Part shown: in pieces, positions 1 through 11,000 of the stretch | Layout of the letters: each line of letters starts with the position of its first letter | How positions within the stretch are numbered: the stretch's first letter is position 1 | NCBI GenBank assembly: GCA_013398015.1 | Contig: VZRR01013053.1 | Span: 124,001-188,000 of the forward strand | DNA: 64,000 nucleotides | Source of the DNA: Oreocharis arfaki | Taxonomy: Eukaryota > Chordata > Aves > Passeriformes > Paramythiidae | Reading direction: 5' to 3' | Translations under genes and position numbers: made by a program | Notes under the pieces: generated by a model | Database searches by the model: none | What the model was told of the DNA's origin: nothing | Seen by the model: only the letters and a program-made list of their open reading frames with translations

Positions 1-274
1 GTATTAGAAAAGGTAATTTATTAATGTTGTCTGAGAACATGGTTTCAACTGTTTGAATAACTTAACATGTTGCAAGCTAAACTGGAACACTACAGCCAAA
101 TCTGCTGGCTAAATTTAGCAGGAGAATGTGTGAGCTTTCTATCAATGGTGAAGACCCTGTGTTTTGCCAAAAGGACCACTAATAACTGAAAAGGAACTTA
201 ATAAACTCAGTTCCTAGTAATTAAGAATACCATCTGCTTTTTTAAATCCAATCAATATTTTGTTGAAATATTGG

Positions 275-1103
275 AATTATAGAAGGGTTTGGGGCTGGAA
301 GGGACCTTAAGGACCATCTAGTCAGTCACCTGGGTTGGGGCAGTCTTAGGCACAAATCCAGGCTGAGCAGAAAATGGATTGAGCCCTGCAGAGAACTTGG
401 GGGTGATGGTTGACGAAAAGCTCAACACAAGCCAGCAGTGTGTACTCACAGCCCAGAAAACCAATGGAATCCTGGGCTGCACTGAAGAGTGGCCAGCAGG
501 TCGAGGGAGCTGATTCTCCCCTTCAGCTCTGTTCTTGTGAGACCCCACCTACAGTAGAGCATCCAGCTCTGGTGTTCCCAACAGGAGAAGGAAATGGAAC
601 TGTTGGAGCAAATCCAGACAAGCACCGTGAAGTTGTTAAGTGGAGTGGATCACCTCCTCTATGAAGACAGGCTGAGAAAGTTGGATCTGTTCAGCCTGGA
701 GAAGAGAAAGTTGCATGGAGACCCCATAGCAACCTTCCATTATCTGAAAGAGGCCGACAGGGAAGCTGGAGATGGACACTGTTAGGAAATACAGTGATGG
801 GACAAGGGGGAGCGGCTTCAAACTGCAAGCATAGGTTTTGATTAGGGAGAAATGCTTTACTGTGAGGGTGGTGAGGCACTGGAACAGGATGTCCAGAGAA
901 GTGGAGGATGCCCAGTCCCTGGAAGTCTTCAGGGCCAGGTTGCATGGGGCTTTGAGCAACCTGGTCTAGTGGGAGGTGTCCCTTCCCATGGCAGGGGGGT
1001 TGAAAAAAGATAATCTTCAAGGTCCCTTTCAAGCTGGGCCTTTACAGAATTTTATAGTCTCAACTCCCCTGCTGTAGGCATGCACATCTTTCACTAGGCC
1101 GGG
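275..1103 (-). mobile_element. CR1 LINE 3' end (antisense), split by a later CR1 insertion
   Basis: Bases 275-323 read as the reverse complement of the avian CR1 3' terminus (atagaagggtttggggctgg, then the conserved ggaagggacctt and catctagtc). The next expected piece of an antisense CR1, beginning caactcccctgctgtagg, appears only at 1061-1103. The two halves are separated by a sense-oriented CR1 piece (324-1054). The pentamer TAGTC occurs at both edges (319-323 and 1055-1059), as expected of a short target-site duplication. The interruption and edges are seen directly; the family name is from memory of CR1 consensus features. Confidence 0.7.
324..1054 (+). mobile_element. CR1 LINE fragment, sense: end of ORF2 region plus 3' UTR
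   Basis: This follows the order of the avian CR1 3' third on the + strand: a cacctgggttggggcag block, then a decayed copy of the segment with gcccagaaaaccaatggaatcctgggctgc, ggccagcaggtcgaggga and gtgagaccccacct. Next come atgaagacaggctgagaaag and ttcagcctggagaagagaa, then gagggtggtgaggcactgga, and finally the terminal ggtccctttcaagctgggcc and cagaattttatag. The copy is 5'-truncated, which is usual for CR1, and its open frames are broken. It appears to have inserted into an older antisense CR1 (275-1103). Confidence 0.85.
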
Positions 1104-1104
1104 G

Positions 1105-1372
1105 ACAAGGGGTGTCTCTCAGGGCTCTGCCTTGGGCCCCCATGCCTTTATTTGTCAGTGCCTTTATCAGTGACACCCAGGGACACTGAGCACACCCTCA
1201 GCACGTTTGCAGGGGACGGGAAGCTGAGCAGGGCAGGGACACCACAGAAGGACGGGGCTATCCAGGACAGGGCACCTGGACAAGCTTGAGAAATGGGATG
1301 ATGAGAACCTCACGGAGTTCCACAAGGCCAGGTGCCAGGTGCTGCACCTGGGTCAGGGCAGTCCCTGAGTCA
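1105..1372 (+). mobile_element. CR1 LINE fragment, sense: reverse-transcriptase region
   Basis: The series ggtgtctctcagggctctgc, cttgggcccc, ctttatcagtgacac, cacaccctcagcacgtttgc and cacaaggccaggtgccaggt, then gctgcacctgggtcagggca, is the order found in the C-terminal reverse-transcriptase segment of avian CR1. It has indels and no open frame, so it is a dead copy. It ends where the block at 324 begins in the consensus, so the two may be pieces of one rearranged element. Confidence 0.75.
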
Positions 1373-1374
1373 CA

Positions 1375-1412
1375 GAGTCTTCCAGGTTGGAAGAGACCTC
1401 CAGCAGTTTAGC
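1375..1412 (-). mobile_element. Short CR1 3' tail, antisense
   Basis: The string cacagagtcttccaggttgg followed by aagagacctccagcag is the reverse complement of a CR1 3' end, of the subfamily type that reads tctaggttggaagagacctcc. Only about 38 bp is clear. The GC-rich sequence to about 1600 could be more of the same element, but I cannot place it. Confidence 0.5.
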
Positions 1413-3028
1413 ACTGCCTCCCCAGCCACTCCTACCACCTCCAGAACCAGCACTTGGTGGGCCCTTGGGGCTTGCCCATGCCCTTTCCCGCTTCCAGGAG
1501 GGCCGGCCAGAATGGAGTACACACAGCCTGTGCCTCTCCTCCACAGCCCCTGTGGGCATGTGTCTGGCTGCCGTGGGCAGGCTCCACTGGGGAATGTCTT
1601 TCCAGAACAAAGGAATCAACAGCTGTAGCAATAATAGCAATGTATACTTATATGGTCCCTTGGCCTGTTCTTCCTGACTTTGACCACTGTATAATGTAAT
1701 AAAAGAATTTCTTGTGGTGATAAAACAAGGCCTGAAGGGAAGCCATATTTTCCATCTACTGTTCCAAAGAAAAAACACAACGACGACTTTTTGGTCTTTG
1801 CTCTGACCTGGGTCACTTAACAATACAAAGTTAAATATAAGCAGCCAAAAGGATAGGATTATTTTCAGCCTGGATCATGCCAGTGTTCCATCCCTACAGT
1901 TTTGTACGGATACAAGCATCAGTACAACTACATTTACACTTGCAGCTGATGAGCAGCAGAGGGAGGAAGAGCTGCAATCTTCTCCACTGCACACAGTGCT
2001 TTTGATAGTGAAGTACAAGTTAGTGTGACGTGAGCTGATGACAGTTCATTGCGGCTGCTGGGAATATTTCGTTTTTATAATACCTCTACTTAAGCTCTTT
2101 TCACTCCCTTTCCACGTTTCTCGCTCTCAACTACACAGCATCATCCCTTTTTTTGTTTCATTTCTGTCACTCGCTGATTCAACTCACTAACGTGGTAGAA
2201 AACTATTCACATTTTTCTTAGGTTAGTTCTCTCCTGCACTGCCTTCATGAATTCACTCACTGTGGAGCCAGGCAAGTACCAGAGCCAGCATGAGATAGGG
2301 TAGCTCACACAGCTGGTACAGGAGAGAGGAAAGAGAGTGGACAAGGAAAGAAACAAAACTAGGGTGACCATTTCCTGCTCCAGCAAACTGTTAGAATATC
2401 TTGGCTCAGGGTCTCTGATGGTACTCTTCAGAAATCTTCAGAAAAAAAAAATACTCGCAAAGATGCTTACTTTCCCATTTATAACAATGGTAACTGTAGG
2501 GATTGAGGATACAGACAAACATGACATTAAATTTCAAATACAGAATTAAGTGCCTAAACTTAGATGCAAATATTTAGAAACATAATTGTACATTTAACAT
2601 AACTTAAAGATACTAATATTTTAATTAAAGCTGTTTAGTTTCCCCATTCAGTCTAACACTCTAAGTATTACTTACTTTGTTGGTATTTTCTGTTTTCTAC
2701 TTCGTTTGGAATCTGACAACAAATTGGAGATTTCTTCTTCTTTCCTCTCAGCATGTTGCCACTATCTCTTTACTGCAGTAACGATCTAAAAACATTAGAA
2801 TACAATACATTGTATTACTTTTCTGGATTTCATATAGCTATACAAACTTGAAAACCTCTTCAAAATGGCAACAAGAACTAGTGCAGAATCCACAGGTCAA
2901 AGGGTGATGTTATGTCACTAAGAAACACATTTTTTATTTCCATTTGTCTAACAGCCATTGGGCAGCAGAACATTACCAGTATGTAAATGGCCTGCCATGG
3001 ACCAAAGCATTTTCCTCATTTATTTGTG
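1413..3028. other. No gene seen; non-coding DNA between CR1 clusters
   Basis: The first 200 bp are GC-rich and may belong to the CR1 mosaic. The rest is ordinary AT-rich DNA. The open frames on both strands at 1350-1820 overlap each other and show no domain or splice logic. Confidence 0.5.
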
Positions 3029-3680
3029 TGCAACTCCTGGCCCTGTGCAGGGCACTCCAAGAATCACACCATGTGCCTGAGAGCATTGTCCAGATGCTTC
3101 TTGAACTCAGACTTGGTTCTGTGACCACTTCTCTGGGGACCCTGTTCCAGTGCCCAGCCACCCTCTGGGGGAGGAACCTTTTCTTGATACCCAACTTAAT
3201 CCTCCCCTGACTCAGCTTCATGCTGTTTCCTTAAGGCCTGTCACTGGTCACCACAGAGGAGAGATCAGTGCCTGCCCCTTCACAAGGGAGCTGTATGCTG
3301 CAATGAGGTCTCCTCTTCTCCAGGCTGAACAGACCAACTGACCTCAGCTGCTCCTCATACAGCCTTCCCCTCAAGGCCCTTCACCATCTTCATTGCCCTC
3401 CTCTTGACTCCCTCTAATGTCTTAATGACTTTTTTATATTGTGTCACCTAAAGCTGCACACAATGCTTAAGGTGAGCCCATCCAGTGCAGGACAATCCCC
3501 TCCCTTGCCCAGCTGGTGATGCTGTGCCCGGTGCCCCGTAGGACACGGCTGGCCCTCCTGGCTGCCAGAGCACAATGGCTGACATTCAACTTGCCATTGA
3601 CCAGAACCCCCAGGTCACTTTCCACAGTCCTGCTCTCCAGACTCTTATTCTTCAGTCTGTGTGTACATCCAGGGCAGTTA
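3029..3680 (-). mobile_element. CR1 LINE, antisense, about 650 bp
   Basis: Read on the + strand, this follows a CR1 reverse complement: ctggccctgtgcagggcact, caccatgtgcctgagagcat, ttcttgaactcagac, ctgttccagtgcccagccac, then the gaggtctcctcttctccagg and ctgaacagaccaac segment. It continues with ggacacggctggccctcctg, cattgaccagaacccccagg and tgtgtacatccagggcag. This is the 3' part of the LINE inserted in the minus orientation. Similarity fades after about 3677. The subfamily looks like the CR1-Y/E type, but that is a guess. Confidence 0.85.
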
Positions 3681-6600
3681 GAGAGGTTTAAATCTCATGA
3701 GTAGCTTCTGCCAATGCCCCCTCTGTGCCTGATTGGCTGCCGAGGGCTTCTAGGTCTGGATGGGGCTTGAGACTGCTGATCGTGTGTCCCTGGGTTTGGG
3801 AATCCCCCTGTACATCTTGACATAATCCTCACTCCCAGATTTACCCTAAACTCAAGATTATCTTTGAGCTTCATTTATTTTTTGTAATGCCAACATCTTC
3901 ACGTGCATACACATAAAACATAAATACATTAAATAAAATTCACAGTGTATAGTATTACCTGCCATATATCTGAATAGAAATTTTGAACCCTGGGATCTCT
4001 GTCTTCCTCTCTTCTCAAAACAGGAAATGGCCTTGTGCTTCAGAAGAAATCGAGCTACTCCCACAACAACAGAAAATGTAGAGATCTGTTTGAATGTGTT
4101 CTGAATTCTGTCCACACAAAGTACATCCCAGCATGAGAAAACTAACAGTTTATTTGGAGAAATGCCAAACAAATTACTCAGACATCAGCGTAAGAAGAGT
4201 TAAGAAAAGTTTTAAAAAACAGCAGCACAAACTGAATGGATAAAAGAACAAGATGTGGCAACAACATAAAACACATACCAATATATCAGAAAGTATCTGA
4301 CATTCAGTTAAGGATTTCAGCACATAAGCTTTGTGCTTTTCCCAAATATGGATACAATGCCCTGTATTCTTTAGGGAGGTAAACATACAAAACACAAAGT
4401 AATTCGAAAGGAGTACAATTTCTGGAACTTCTAAGCAACTCAAAAAGCCATTACGGGAGCTGAAAGATATTTACATGCAAATTTGCATCCTTGTAGGGTA
4501 AAAGAGACAAGACAAACTTCCCTCTTGAATGAGAACCTCTAATGATTAGATATCTGATCAATCATGTCAAACCTTACCCCAAACAGCTGATTACCAGGGT
4601 ATTGCATCTCAATTACAAAGCAGTACAAGGGGCATATAATAATCTCATGTGTGCATCTTTATTAATGATGTTTGTTGGTCACAAGTTTTAAAAGATACAA
4701 AAGCACGGTGGATAAGGTTGCCTTGTAACTCCTCATTACTTCAACTAGCAAGGAAAGCAGTTTTACCCCTCATTGACCGAAGCAGATTTAATTAGGCAAT
4801 AGAGTAAAGAAGATCACAGTTGGTCTGCTAAGCAGTATATGCTTTTCTGAAAAGAAAAGAAAGCATAATTTAGAGAGAGTATTATTGACATCATAATTTG
4901 GAAGTGAATGGGATTGCTGGAGAGTCATCTAAATCTGAACAAACTGCTGAAGGACACTGAAAATTGCCTATAAAAGCTTACACACTTCACAGGGAAAGTG
5001 TTTCTTGAGCACCACTATCTGATATGCCATCAACCCTGCTGTGCTAGGCATTTAAGAACATTTGTAAAAGGCAGCAATGTCACAGAATGAAAATGTAAAA
5101 TCAAGTCTTTAATTAAAAGCTCTCGGTGCACAATATGGCTAAATGCACACAATACATTATTCCTACAGTTTTTATAAGGTTAATTAATTAGCATATCCAA
5201 TAAATATTGTCCAATTAGAAGAGCAGTTGGTTAGGTAATTTCCCCCCAGGTTCTGCCCTGCTAGAGCATCCCCCACCCTGATCTTTTAACCCTACATTTT
5301 ATTATGTCTGCAATGTACGGTGCAAAACAAAGTGTCCTTGCTAGACTAAAAAGCAAGACTAAACAGAATTCCAAGAAGGTAGCATAATATGTGAGAAAGT
5401 GCAACTACTATGCTAAAGTGACAAAGTGTTAGAAACTATACAGCTATACATAAAAATCCAGATACATAAAAAGAAAAAATCTTTAGGCATCAGAAGTATA
5501 GAAAATTATTAATAGCGGATCTCTGAACTTTACAGTTCTTGATTTTGCAATGTAAGTATGTCTCTGTTGGGGTTTTCAAATATTGTTGTTGCTTTCAGAT
5601 TTTGAGAAAAACAATTCCAACTGTGTTGCAACAAATACATGTGAGAAAAATGGAAAAATGAAAAAATGTGATTATTATATAGACATAATCTGTGAATAAT
5701 CCAGACTGTTTGTCACATTCTCAAATCCAAAATATCTAAGGCATTTGGCAATCCTCTGACTATCTGTTGTCTCCAGTAAATCATGGTATTTATCCAGGAG
5801 AGAATGATTCGTCTCATGCTTCAATAGTTGTTCTTAGATCTTTCATTCTTCTGCCTTGGGGGAAAAAATACAAACAAAAACCAACTGCCCTAATGATTGT
5901 CACATTCATTAATCTTGCTTTTAAGAAGCATTCCCCTGATAGAAGAAACTCTCAAAAATCAGTGATTCTCACAGATGTCCCAATGTGTACAGAAATCAGC
6001 ATATGTTATAGGTGTGCTTGAAAACGAAAATGCATGCATATTCTCTCTGCAAAAGTATGGAATGCATTTTCCTATGGTCTCCCCCATCACTCCAGGCCTC
6101 CAGTCCTATAAACCTTAGGCACCTGGTGATCTGGGTGAATAGTTACTGATGCTAGCCCACCCTTAATTCAGTCACTGCTTCAGGTGTAACTAGGTGTAGC
6201 TACTGACTAGGTGTAACTTTCCCAGTTATTCTACACTAACTGATGAAATGCTAAACTTTATCTGCTAGGTCATCCAGCTTGAAAACAAAACAAAAAGCTG
6301 CAAGGAGTTAGTATGAGGAAAAACAGAAATTGTTGGTATGAAAAGGTCAAACCAGAGGCTCCTGCAAGCTGTTTATAACTCCCTTTCATTCCTAGACAGT
6401 ATATCAGTGGGTTCATCAGAACTGTTTAAATCGAGCAGCTTCAACAGTCTCAAACTGAATGGCCCGTGGGTCTGGGCAACCACAAAATAGCAATGCATCA
6501 CCTACATCAGATCCTGCACCAGAGCCCCTGGCTGACACTGCTGAGGGGGATTACTAGGCAGAAGAGAGGCTATTACACCCAGTGGGTGCATACCTCAGTC

Positions 6601-7078
6601 ATGGACCTTCTCACACCTTACTGTTCATCCTGTGAAGAACGCACGTTCATCATCACTGCTAGGAATTTAGTAGAAACAAATGTACTGGGATGTGTGAGCT
6701 TGACATAGTAAGTACACCCTCAAAAAGCACAACATGGGTCTTGTGTACCTTATCATGTTGAAGCACTTTTTCCTCTTCTGCTATTCAGCTAGTCCAACAT
6801 AATCTACAATATACCTATTATGAAAAATTACTTCTTACAAATCTCAGCTGATGCCAAGCTGATGAACTGCTGCTATGCCTAGGAAACTCCCCAGATAAAT
6901 AATATGCCTCTTTCACAAACTAATTTCTTTGAAGTGATCTGACCTGCATACAAAACTCTTAGTACAAAAACACTACCATTGTAGTAGGCAAAGTTTATTA
7001 GTACATTCTTCTCTAGTCTTCACAGAGTTAATTCAGAGTTAATCCCCTCCAAAGAAACCACAAAAAATGTGCACTTAC
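3681..7078. other. No gene seen; AT-rich non-coding DNA
   Basis: The sequence is AT-rich with no recognisable repeat body, RNA gene or coding exon. The minus-strand frames at 3858-4443 are rich in Cys, Phe and Leu, as AT-rich random sequence tends to be, and have no recognisable domain. A perfect CArG-type decamer (CCAAATATGG) lies at 4342-4351, but chance alone predicts a few in 64 kb. Confidence 0.5.
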
Positions 7079-8030
7079 CTTTATCTGGGGATTGTTCTCT
7101 CCACAGCTGAAAACAGACATTCAAACCAGACATTTCTGCAGTACATTTCACAGAATTACTTTGGCATGTTTCCAGAAAAACTTTTACCTTATTTATTCCA
7201 GACCTAAAATTTTGTTTAATTTGGTTGTCAGTGCAAAAGTTTTTCCATTGTTTCCACTTTTTTTTCCTCTCCATCCTTCATCCTTTTCTGATTTTGCTCA
7301 ATGATTTTTTCTGCTTTTGAACTCTATTGATTAATCAAATTACATATGAAGTATTTATGCAATTTCAGCTAAGAACGGCTAAATGTCTTCCATAAATTCC
7401 AAGTTCATTGCTTTATAAACTTGATTTATATTTTCCATTTTCTCTCGTATAAAATATTTACAAAACAAAATCATAGTCAGTGCATATAGCACCATTAATA
7501 ACCCAGTGGTAATGAAATATATCCATACACTGTGAAGAAAACATGTCCAAGGATAAAGTGATATCAAGGCTTTGAGAACTCTTTGATCTTCGTTCTGAGT
7601 AAAAGGACACATATGTACTTCACCATATATATGAGTGGGTTAATAAAAAAGTCACACAAAGCAGCAGTGATATTCAACTGATTACCTCACATATTCAGTC
7701 TACAACCTTTTTTCTATCGTATTATTCAAACTTCTAAAAACAAATCTATATTTTTTCACTCTGTATCAGCTACTGTATAAAAATATGACATTTAGAATAA
7801 ACAACCATTTAAAAAGAGAAATATTAATCACTCATTTGCTAATTAAACTGAATAATAATAACAACAATAAAAATAATAATACCTAAAGCACTGGTTCCCT
7901 CGTATGCTTTTGCCACTCCTCTGTCCTGTCCCATTTTCTGAGTATTACCCAAGAAGCAAAATAATTGTTCTACCCACTTAAGTAGTGTGAATGATCCCAC
8001 TTTTCGACCTCTGTTCTCATAAGAAATGCT
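7079..8030 (-). other. Three weak candidate exons on the minus strand
   Basis: Candidate B (8030 down to 7949) follows a strong acceptor (cctctcacatcttttcag) and ends at GTAATA. Candidate A (7594 down to 7379) follows ccttttactcag. It would encode 71 residues with a hydrophobic stretch (FITTGLLMVLYALTMILF), which looks like a membrane helix, then a polar tail and a stop. Candidate C (7203 down to 7079) ends at a perfect GTAAGT donor and would encode a four-cysteine segment. The reading phases at the B-to-A junction do not match, and A ends in a stop upstream of C. The three therefore do not join into one protein as drawn. I do not recognise a family with confidence; a vague resemblance of A to the second membrane helix of KCNMB-type potassium channel beta subunits is too weak to name. 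They may be parts of a divergent gene or chance. Confidence 0.15.
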
Positions 8031-11000
8031 CTGAAAAGATGTGAGAGGTACAAGCTCAATAAAGGGCCAATACTGATCCTTTGTTATCACTATGCATCAC
8101 TAAACAAACACCAGATTGAAGAGATTTATGATGAAGACTTGTTAACATTTTGAACTGTACTTTTGAGGAAATGTCTGTCTGCATATATTAAATAACAATC
8201 ATTCAGATGCTAGCATATGAGGCAGAACCTAAAAACCAAACCAAACTTACACACAGAGATCATATGATGAAACAGTAGTCCATTGAACATACATCTGTCC
8301 AAAGTTAAATTTCACGAAGTCTTAGCAAACTATCACAAGGATTATGCAATAATGTCCAAGTATCTCTTTATTCCATGATGCAAAGTACAGGAGTAATATT
8401 AAGGTAATCAAACATTCAGAAATCAAATAATGATGAAGTGAAAGGCTTTGTCATGTAAACCCTGTGCAGCCTCTACAAGACCTCAGCAGTGAGGCAGATG
8501 TCCAGTCTGTACAACTATGAGTCTGCACAAATGTACACTCTGCTTTCAAAGCTGTTACATCAGGAACTCAAAAGACTTGCGAAAGGACTGGAGTGTGTAC
8601 GTGAAAGGCATTAGCTTCTACTCGACTTGCAACTGACCAAAATGTAAGATATTTGGTTAAAAACATTTCCAAAGTTACCTATCCATGTAGAATGCTGGCA
8701 AAGTATCAAAACAATTATGTCTGCTCTAGTAATAGTGAAATACTTAGAATAAAAGCTCTATAACAAACATTTTTTTAAAACTGTTTAGATTAAAGGACCT
8801 TCCTCAAACTGTATGAAAGTTTGATACACACGAAAGAGAATTATCTTCCTTCCTGGATTTCTGATTGGGGTTTTTTTGGTGAAACTCTCTGACTGTCAAT
8901 AACTGTTCTATTTCCTCTCCACAAAAATGTATTAGAATATTCTCTGCACTTTTATTTTTGCCTTGACCCTCAAAAGTTGTTAATTTTTCTTACAATTTTA
9001 AACGGTGAGACTTTCATTATCATTTCCATTTTGAAAACAAACTGTATATGCCATCACTGTAACCTCTTAGTTTATACAGGATTATCAGAAGGGGTGTTTT
9101 ATCTCCACATAGTACATTTTCTGTGTATTTGTAAGGAAAAAAAATCTTATGACTTCATTAGTTAAATAACTTTATATATTAGGTCAATGAACTTTGAAAG
9201 ACGACAGCTAACTATTGTTAAACATTTTGTTAAATTATATTTATTAATTTACTTCATAAGGGTTTGAATTCAATGGACAACCACAACCCCAAGCAGTCTC
9301 TGACATCTCTTCGGTGCAATTCCCAAAACTGCAAACTCACTCTCACTCACACCAGTACAAGTGCACACAAAAGTGAAGAGCATCAAAACTGTCTATAAAG
9401 AAAACTCTCGGCGCTGGAACCCCTTCATTGCTTATTGGAATACTACACCATCCATTCAATTTGTAGAACAAAGATTAGAAGAGAGTCCTTGGTCAAACAT
9501 ACCTAAATGTTTTCAAGGGAGATGTGGTAACTTCTATGGGCTTTTGAGGTAATTGACTCTGTGTTTAAAAACTCACAGACAGCATGTCCCAAGGCAAAGC
9601 TTTAAATTTTGATGATTCCTGAGATTCATTCACAAGACTGGTTTCAATTTAGGATTTAAAACGCATACTCCAGGAAAACGCTATGAAAAATAGAGGTAAG
9701 ACTGATGTATTGCCTTGTTTATACAGATATTATATATCAACTGGTCATGAAACCATACAATATATTTTCATACAGAGTACAAATATGTCAAAATAATAAA
9801 TTTTTTCTGCTTGCTGATTCCTCAATATTGTGTATTTACATATTGTAGCTGTATATGTGTCAATATTTTTCAATTATATTATATATATAATAATGTTATC
9901 TATCTAATGCATGTATTATATATTAATTATAATTCCAATCCCATATCAAATACATCTAACACTTCTTCTAAACCTGCTTATATCAACACAACCTTTCTAA
10001 CTCTCCAGACTGTTTGGATCAGAGAGTGGCAACAAAGAGAATTAGACAGCTTGTTGTTTGGTTTGTTTTGGTCAGACCACCCTTCCTTCTCTCTTGTTAT
10101 GTAAAGAAAAACCTAGATTGATTGCTTCTGTTGGATTCTAATCTTGCCCACCAGATATGCCTCTATTTCTATCTGTACCACATGTGCAACAGTACAGTTT
10201 ATACTTTTTGCAAAAAGTTTTTCAGTAACAGATTTATTGCCTAAATTCTGTGGGTTACAGCGAGGTTTTACCATTGCCCAAATTTCAAAGCAAATAATGT
10301 ATGTATTAGATTGCTCATATAGCATCTTAGAATTCCAGAGCCTTTTGTGATAGCATTACAACAACCTCCTCTTTCATCTGCCAGGTTCTTTGGATTTAGT
10401 CAGGTTCTGATGGCTAAGCCAGAAATTGTATCCCAAACAGTCTGAAAGTGGCATTCCCAGTAATCCATATAGATGAGTCATAGTTTCAGTGGCTCTCTCA
10501 GCTGCCTCACTCATGCTTTTAACTCTCAAATGCATACTTGCATCATCATTAAAGGGTTGTCTAGGCTGCTTCCTCCCAGATCTGCATTCTTTCTCTGACT
10601 AGTTGAATATTTCGCATGATTGTCTGTGACATTTCACCTTTTAAAGAGAATTCATTAGTTCACTGATCAATCAACCTGACTCCCTTTTCTAGACTAATAC
10701 TACCAGGCTCATGTAAGGACCAGAAAATTGCTGTATAAAGTACCACTGAAACTCAAATGACATCTCATTGAACACCTATGAAATACCTGAATTTACAATT
10801 AATTGTTCCTTCTTTGATACAGAAAAACCAGTACAAGGTGCACATCTGATGCTGGAGAATTTAAAGCATGGAAAAACTTATCTTTCAATAACTGCATACT
10901 TTGCCTCTTTATCTTGATTCTAATCAAGATATTAAATAGAACAGAAAGGAGGTATGCACAACTTATCATGCATTTTTCATGTTTGATGGTGAGTAGAAAC

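Noticed and set aside
4342..4351. Perfect CArG box (CCAAATATGG) as a muscle regulatory site for palladin
   Set aside because: Several such decamers are expected by chance in 64 kb of AT-rich DNA, and it lies more than 9 kb upstream of the CpG island.
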